DNA of 64,000 nucleotides from Chinchilla lanigera (lineage: Eukaryota > Chordata > Mammalia > Rodentia > Chinchillidae), in contig NW_004955475.1 of NCBI RefSeq assembly GCF_000276665.1, positions 4,448,673 to 4,512,672 of the forward strand. Reading direction: 5' to 3'. The notes under the pieces are model-generated. The model did not search any database, was not told where the DNA came from, and was given only the letters and a program-made list of their open reading frames with translations. A program made the position numbers and the translations under genes. Below, piece after piece: positions 58,061-64,000 of the stretch (position 1 is its first letter; each line of letters begins with the position of its first letter).

Positions 58061-58699
58061 AAATTGACCACTACTAGATACTGTACAAACTTTAACTTCA
58101 GGCAGGCCACTAAACTGATTTGTTAATTTTACATCCCTAAACTGTAAATAGAGCAGTCTGACATTTATATCTTTGCTCAAGGCAAAACTATGGAATATAA
58201 AACATATTTTCCATTTCCTTTTCAGGAAGGAAGTGAGGAAATGAGGTGTACTTCAGAGGACTGTGAATCCATTTGCTATCTTAATCTGCCACAAATACTT
58301 ATAATAATTTGGATATACTGCAAAAACAAATAAAGAGTTAGATATCTGTCTTCAGAGTATCAACAGCTCAGATGTGCATTGGCTATTTCCATTTCCAAAA
58401 CAAGCCTTGTCCTTCATGATGGAATTGCGTCCAACAGCAGAGAGCATGTGTCATGCAAGCAACACCCACACTATATATATACCTTTTTCTTGCTTTCATA
58501 GCAAGTATCTCTAATTTAAATCTCTTCCTTAAAGTAGTAAGTGAGAAGATGTGCAGTAGGAGAGAGAGGAGAAATAGACAGGTGAAGACAAACGAAGTCT
58601 TTTGTGTCATTTGAAGCAAGTGTTATAAATTCACCAAAATGTTAAGTGAAGTTAATCAGTTTCACAAGCTTCAATAACACAGGTTTTTCTTATATGAAA

Positions 58700-58930
58700 A
58701 ACCCAGGATACACATAAAGAGTAAAATAAAAACTAGATAGTGGGAAACATGGAGATAGGTATTTTGCAAATGGGAAGGGGACCAGGAGGTGGAGGGGGGT
58801 AGAGGAAGGTGAGGGGGAAAAGGAAGAAAAAAGAATTGTGATATGTTATGTATGTGTGTTACCAACTCTTCATGAGGAATGTAATCATGTACTGCAAATA
58901 TGCCCTAATCAAAGATAAAAATTGAAACAC
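58700..58930 (+). mobile_element. L1 3' UTR fragment
   Basis: Parallels the 6.3-6.5 kb L1 tail: a GGAGGTGGAGGGGGG run, GTGATATGTTATGTATGTG, CATGTACTGCAAATATGC and an A-rich end. Confidence 0.55.
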
Positions 58931-59639
58931 ATTATACCCAGACTAGCCACAAATGTGCACCTTCTCATAGTTTACTTTTCAGGCCCAGTGAAGTAATGCA
59001 AATCTGAGACTTAGAAGAAATTCTGCATCTCAGTCTCCCTTCATATCATTAAATGCTAAGAATCATAGTAACCTTCCAGATTGACTGCAGCATTTCTCAA
59101 AGCATGTTCTATTAACCCTTGGTCCACACGACGTAAATAGGTGTAAAGGAAAACATGCACACATACAATAGAAAGGATTTATCGGCATGGTGGAAAAATG
59201 CTGGATTAAATAATTACAGGTAGGTTTATTGTAGGGTTTCTCAGAGTCTTCAATGGGTGAACACTCATTATGAATTTTCACAATGTTTGTGATGTCAACA
59301 TATTTTACCTTAGAATCCTTTTCATTTTTTAAACAAATCGTGTTGTGGGACTAGGGTTCATCAAGAACATAGTTTAGGAAATGCTAGTATAATCCAATGT
59401 GCTCATTTTATTCAAAAAGTATAGTACATAAGTAAGAGAACATACTTTAAGCCACAGATTTTCTGACTTCACATTCCAGTTCTTGACAAGTTGCTTAAGA
59501 TTTCCAGGTAATGTTTTTCATCTTTAAAATGAAGGTAATAGTGGTAGTGTTATAAGGATTAAGAGAGTATATAAATATGTGATTAACGTTCATATAAACT
59601 TAGAATAGTATTTGATATATTGTACCTCTGTAAAATTTT

Positions 59640-59770
59640 GATATTATTCTTTTATGCATAAGGAAAGTAAAGCCTGGAATGGTATTTTTTTTAAAGGCTA
59701 AGGTCAAACAGCATGTCAGTATCAAAACTGGGAACAGAACCCAGGTCTCCTGACTCTCTAACTGGTAAAT
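59640..59770 (+). mobile_element. MIR 3' fragment
   Basis: 'ggtcaaacagcatgtcagtatcaaaactgggaacagaacccaggtctcctgactct' follows the MIR 3' order closely. Confidence 0.6.
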
Positions 59771-60189
59771 GGTTTCTCAAATAATGAAAATGTTTTTAGA
59801 ATTCATCAAAAATCTTTCTAAAGAACTTAAGTATTATACCACAAAATCACAAATGTTATCTAAAAAGATACAACTCTAAAACAATATAGTGTTCTTTGGA
59901 ACAATTTCTGAGTTGTAGTTTCCCAAGTATAAAGTGAGGTCAAAGCACGTTTTGATAGTGAAGAAAACAATTCCAGTACAAATGAAATAGTGGTCAAAAT
60001 GCTAGACCACTGCTACCAGGCTGTCCTATTGGTAGATACCTTCTGGCCTTGCAGTGCACTACCAGAAGTCTCTGTGGATGTGAAAACAAATCTCCTTAAA
60101 ATGAGTTGAATTTTGAGAGTTCCTAAGATTATTATATACTAACTTCCCTATCACTGTTTGGCTTTGATGGACAGAGAAAAAATACAAAG

Positions 60190-60345
60190 TTGTTGAGTGC
60201 ATAATACATACCAGGCCCCCACCATACCTTATTTTAATCTTCCGAAAAAACCCAAAAAGTAGATATCATTGTATTTACAAAATGAGAAAACTGATACTCA
60301 GAGTATGTAAGTGATTTGTCCAGGAACTCAAAACTAATAAATATA
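60190..60345 (+). mobile_element. MIR fragment
   Basis: Order 'gttgagtgcataatacataccaggc', 'ttattttaatcttcc', 'aaaatgagaaaactgatactcagag', 'gtgatttgtccagg' matches MIR. Confidence 0.65.
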
Positions 60346-60349
60346 TCTT

Positions 60350-63300
60350 GAATTCAATTCAAGCTGTCTGCTCATTATTTTTCCACTATATAACTCTAGT
60401 CGTTAGACTGAAAGGATAAATAAGATGGATTTGGTGTTTCAGGAATTGGAAAGGGAGTACAGTTCTCAGCTCTCGAAGTTCCATTTCCTCAATAATGAAA
60501 AATACTTCAGTACTTACTTTATCTTTATTCAGACCCTGTGTTTTTTCTAAATGAATTTGAGGGGCTTATAATAAAAGACACATCAGGTGCCTTCATCAGG
60601 TGTTTGATCTACCAACACTTGTATTTTGGTCTTCCCAGTCTCTAGAATTATAAGAAATGAGAATCTGTTCTGAAAGCTACTTGAAGACAAAAGATGAAAC
60701 ATCAAGAAAGAGAAACAGAAGGAAAAAATGAGGAAAGTGTTGCATATGTCATCTTTTCAAGAGTGGTTGAAGCCAGATGGAACTTTTTGATTTCCAAAAT
60801 TCATCCTTTTGGTGTAAGACTGTCAAAAAATGACTCAGATTTCTGTGCTGTGAAACCAACGAAAGCGTTGAGACCTCAGTGAGAGGACAACATGTCTGTT
60901 GTGCCACGTTTAGATGCATAAAACTATTCTTCATTCTCTATAAACACACAACAGAGTTTGGAATTTATATTTTGTTTTTGAAGACCCACATCCAACACTT
61001 GGGAGTGTGAAGGTGCTTATCAGTGGCATCCACAGGGTGCTTATTTCCTATTCATTTTATCTGAATGGCTGTGCTCTTTTGAATATTGTTCCTAATAATC
61101 ACATACGATATACTGTTACATATCCCAAATGTTAGATTTCTATTTTTCAGTAATGCCTCTTCTTTCCACAAGTATTGCAGACTTTTATAATATGAAATAA
61201 TCTTTAATTTATGAGCATAATATACTGCTTTTACCCTTACTTTAGTACATTGTTTCAGAGTTTCCAAACAAATTTTTAGCTTAAAAAATGATCACAGTTT
61301 TTTTAATAAAATAAGAAAGCAAATAACAGTACTGTAGGCTAGCCTTTTATATTGTCTCTGATGGCTTTGTAGATGCTTGTACATTTTGCTTTGGTATTTA
61401 GGTAAAGGTAACCAGTCCAACCACATTCCTGAAAGCTGCCTTTAAGACAAGCTTCACTGTGAAGTAACAGATGGAAGGGAGGAATAGGTTGATTTATTTT
61501 AAATTGAAAATTGAGGTACTATTGTTTTGTTGTTGAGGCAAACAGCTTAAAAATAATCATGAGTACCATTCTTTGCTAATATTAAAGTTTAATATGTTAT
61601 TCATACTAACATTGTGTAGTGCTGCTACCGAATGGAATTCTTTAAAGAATGTTTCCTTAGAGATTCAAAGAAAAAGTACTGTAAAATGATATATTAAACA
61701 TCTTTATATTTAACACCTTCTCTCCTGTAATATTTGTCTTAGGTACCTTACATTTTGTATCAAGAAAGTTATTTCCTTATGCTTGAAATGATGACATTTC
61801 AGAAATGTATCAATAGAGGACCAATAGAGGATATAGGTTTGTTTTACATTGTTTTATTTGCTGTCAAAATAAAGGTATCTTAGTTTTAAAATTAACCGTT
61901 TTCTTTTTCCTAAGAAAACTAATTTTCATAATTACAGGATAAATCACGGTCATTTCAAAAGAGCACAATAAAATGTAAGTCTTAGCCATTACTTATTTTA
62001 AAACTCTTTTTTTGTCATTTGTAGTTTAATTAAAACAATTATCCTGTCTTCTGGAGGAGAAAATAACTGAAGCAGTATGAAGATGGAGGTCTGAAGCAAT
62101 ATATTGCTTTCTTAATATTTTCTGCCTTGAAGCTTGTATTTGCTCATATAATTTGTGCCGATGATGGATCAAATTACGATCATGCTTCCCAGGATAAATT
62201 TAAATTTACCAAAAGAATCATGTAGGAAAAGAAAAACAAGAAGGTAGCTTTGTAATGCAGAAAATTTTTAAGCAGTCTCTTAAAAATATGTTCAGTAGCA
62301 AAAAACGGAACTGCAATCAAGAGACCTGAACTTTCATGTGGATTCCTTCAGACCAAGCAGTTTTCTTCTCCATTTTCTTCTTCAGCAGAGGCTGAAGATT
62401 AAGCAGCCTGCCCCTGCTAATTCCCTGCACTGTGCTTAGCTGATCACATGATTTGTGACACAAAAGATGCAGGTTCAGAGTTCTTAGCCCAATATGAATG
62501 TCTCCTAAGGTACTTGGCACCGGGAGTTAAGTGAGTATTAGAAGAGAAACAAGGTTTGAAATGTCTAAAAACAGAAATTAATCTATAGAAAATATCAGAT
62601 AATTAGATAGGAAAATCTGTTAGCAGAGAATTAATCAATACCTTGCACCAACCTATAGCAGAAATGTCTGGTGTACCTGTGTATGAAGATACATTTATTT
62701 TGCATTTATCATTTAAGCAAATTTTAATCAACCATGCCATAGGAAGGACTGAATTATCTCTCTATTCTCTATGTATAAAAAGGTATTACAAACATTGTAT
62801 ATTATGAAGTCACAATCAAAGAATATACAGCCAAAAAAGTAGAGAAAATACATAGAGTTATGCCAAGCAGTTAATAAAAATAAAATAGTACTTTTGAGGA
62901 TTTGTGATATTTGTGCTCATTATCAAATTGTAAAACATGTGACTTATCATTTCTGCTATTACAGATATTCACAAAAAATAAAATAACACAAATAAAAATT
63001 ATGAAAAGGGGGAGGAAGCAATTATGCCATGTACAAGGGTTAATGTACTTCATATCATGCAATTGTAAATCTCCGCTGAGTTTTCAAGCAGTCAAACCAA
63101 AAATTATCTGCTATTTTAGGAAAACTTCAAATAAGTAGTAATTTTCTTGAGAGCAGGTAAGGTGGATTGAAAAGCATTTTGTAAAGTGTAGAATGTTATT
63201 GCTATTTAAATTGTTATCTAGAATACCATTCTGTACCCATATGGCTCTCAAAAGTATTTTGATTGTTGTTTCTAAGATAACTCCACACAGTTTATCATAG

Positions 63301-63420
63301 TCTGAAACCAGCCCCTCTGCTACTTGCTTAAATGTTTGATCTTGAACAACAAACTTTAGCTCTCCTGACCTCTGCTTTCACACTGTGGATTGAGAGCTTA
63401 GACTGTAAGTAAAAGAACTT
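60350..63420. other. AT-rich intergenic DNA, no gene seen
   Basis: No coding exon, RNA gene or well-bounded transposon recognised. The short open frames do not resemble proteins. Confidence 0.4.
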
Positions 63421-63590
63421 TACATATATACTTGTAGCTCTATTGAAGTATAATTTACATACTATAAAATTCACCATTTTATGTGTATAAGGCAATGATT
63501 TTAGTAAAGTTATTATTGTATAAACACCACAGTGTAATTTTGGAATAGTTTTATCACACCTAAAACAAACTCAGCTCCCATTCATTCTTC
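63420..63590 (-). mobile_element. Ancient L1M 3' UTR fragment
   Basis: 'attgaagtataatttacatactataaaattcaccattttatgtgtataaggcaatg' is the well-known antisense L1M 3' UTR pattern. Confidence 0.6.
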
Positions 63591-63595
63591 ATGAA

Positions 63596-63780
63596 GGTAT
63601 TTAATTTTTTTATTTTTTTAGTATATGTTTGCAGCATGTAATGATTAAATTTATCAGGGGGAGCTGGTGCATGTATATAACAGATCCTCATACTTTTTGC
63701 ACCCCCTACACTTTCCCATCCCCCCTCCTTGTATCTTTTGATCCAGATTCTTTCTAACTTATCCACTTATAGGTTTATAA
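63596..63780 (-). mobile_element. L1 3' end fragment inside the L1M copy
   Basis: T-rich start then CCCCCTACACTTTCCCATCCCCCCTCC-like pyrimidine text of the younger L1 tails. It may have inserted into the older L1M fragment that precedes it. Confidence 0.5.
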
Positions 63781-64000
63781 ACCTTTAGCAGTTCTTTGAT
63801 ACTTACAGAACACAGTTCACATTCTTCAATGTAATATTCAAGTTCTTTTACAATGCGTAAAATCCATCCTGTCAACTCAGTTCCTTCTTCAGTACCTCTC
63901 ACTCCTTTGCCTTAATGAGTTGCCTGCCTCTGAGTTTATTTGGCAAGGAGTTCTTCTCACTACCATCATCTCTCAAGAGTCAAATCCTATCTATTATCCT

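Noticed and set aside
57791..58180. 129-codon minus-strand open frame
   Set aside because: Antisense of a purine tract, giving a Ser/Phe/Leu-rich artefact.
1..64000. CRISPR array, operon or bacterial defence system
   Set aside because: The window is plainly mammalian; no short regularly spaced repeats with unique spacers and no bacterial genes.

Overview
This window looks like a piece of a non-murid rodent X chromosome. The main evidence is a single unmistakable gene, AMER1 (WTX/FAM123B, an X-linked gene in placental mammals), and a repeat landscape of ID-type tRNA-derived SINEs, L1 and ERVL-MaLR LTRs. I saw no B2, Alu or obvious B1 copies. The exact species cannot be fixed by eye; a sciuromorph, castorimorph or hystricomorph rodent would fit. 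The X assignment comes from knowledge of AMER1, not from the sequence itself.

Region 1-2.1 kb is upstream DNA with one solo MaLR LTR. Region 2.1-3.1 kb is a CpG-rich promoter and first-exon region with three CCAAT boxes and a GC-rich triplet run. Region 2.6-14.26 kb is the likely single intron of AMER1, carrying two ID SINEs, an L1 tail, several MIR-like fragments and a TG microsatellite. Region 14.26-22.06 kb is the large second exon: a short 5' UTR, an intact 1127-codon coding sequence at 14351-17734, and a 3' UTR of about 4.3 kb with a perfect 40-bp palindrome. The exon contains in-frame donor and acceptor dinucleotides matching the known short AMER1 isoform.

From 22 kb to the end I find no host gene. 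This part is built from layered transposons: a complete non-coding MaLR element (22.66-24.89 kb); a plus-strand L1 with two SINE insertions (26.9-30.4 kb); a possible ERVK-like remnant (33.5-34.9 kb) beside a solo MaLR LTR with a perfect 5-bp target duplication; an old plus-strand L1 (37.7-41.7 kb) broken at a MaLR fragment; and a nested minus-strand L1 stack (42.4-51.35 kb). In that stack an old L1 is split by a full-length 6.16-kb L1 with a 15-bp target duplication and again by a truncated L1 that carries an ID SINE. After it come a fossil class I retroviral env fragment (51.7-52.1 kb), candidate LTRs (52.3-54.0 kb), and a pair of about 380-bp direct repeats bracketing 1.5 kb (55.47-57.75 kb), probably an LTR element with a MaLR LTR inside. 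The last 5 kb are AT-rich, with MIR-like and L1 3'-end fragments.

I found no evidence for a new enzymatic or defence system. The most informative points are the eroded REA-repeat region of AMER1, its retained-intron signals, the 3' UTR palindrome, the nested L1 stack with an ORF1 lacking its RNA-recognition core, the 150-bp L1 promoter monomers, and the unnamed LTR-like pair near 55-57 kb.
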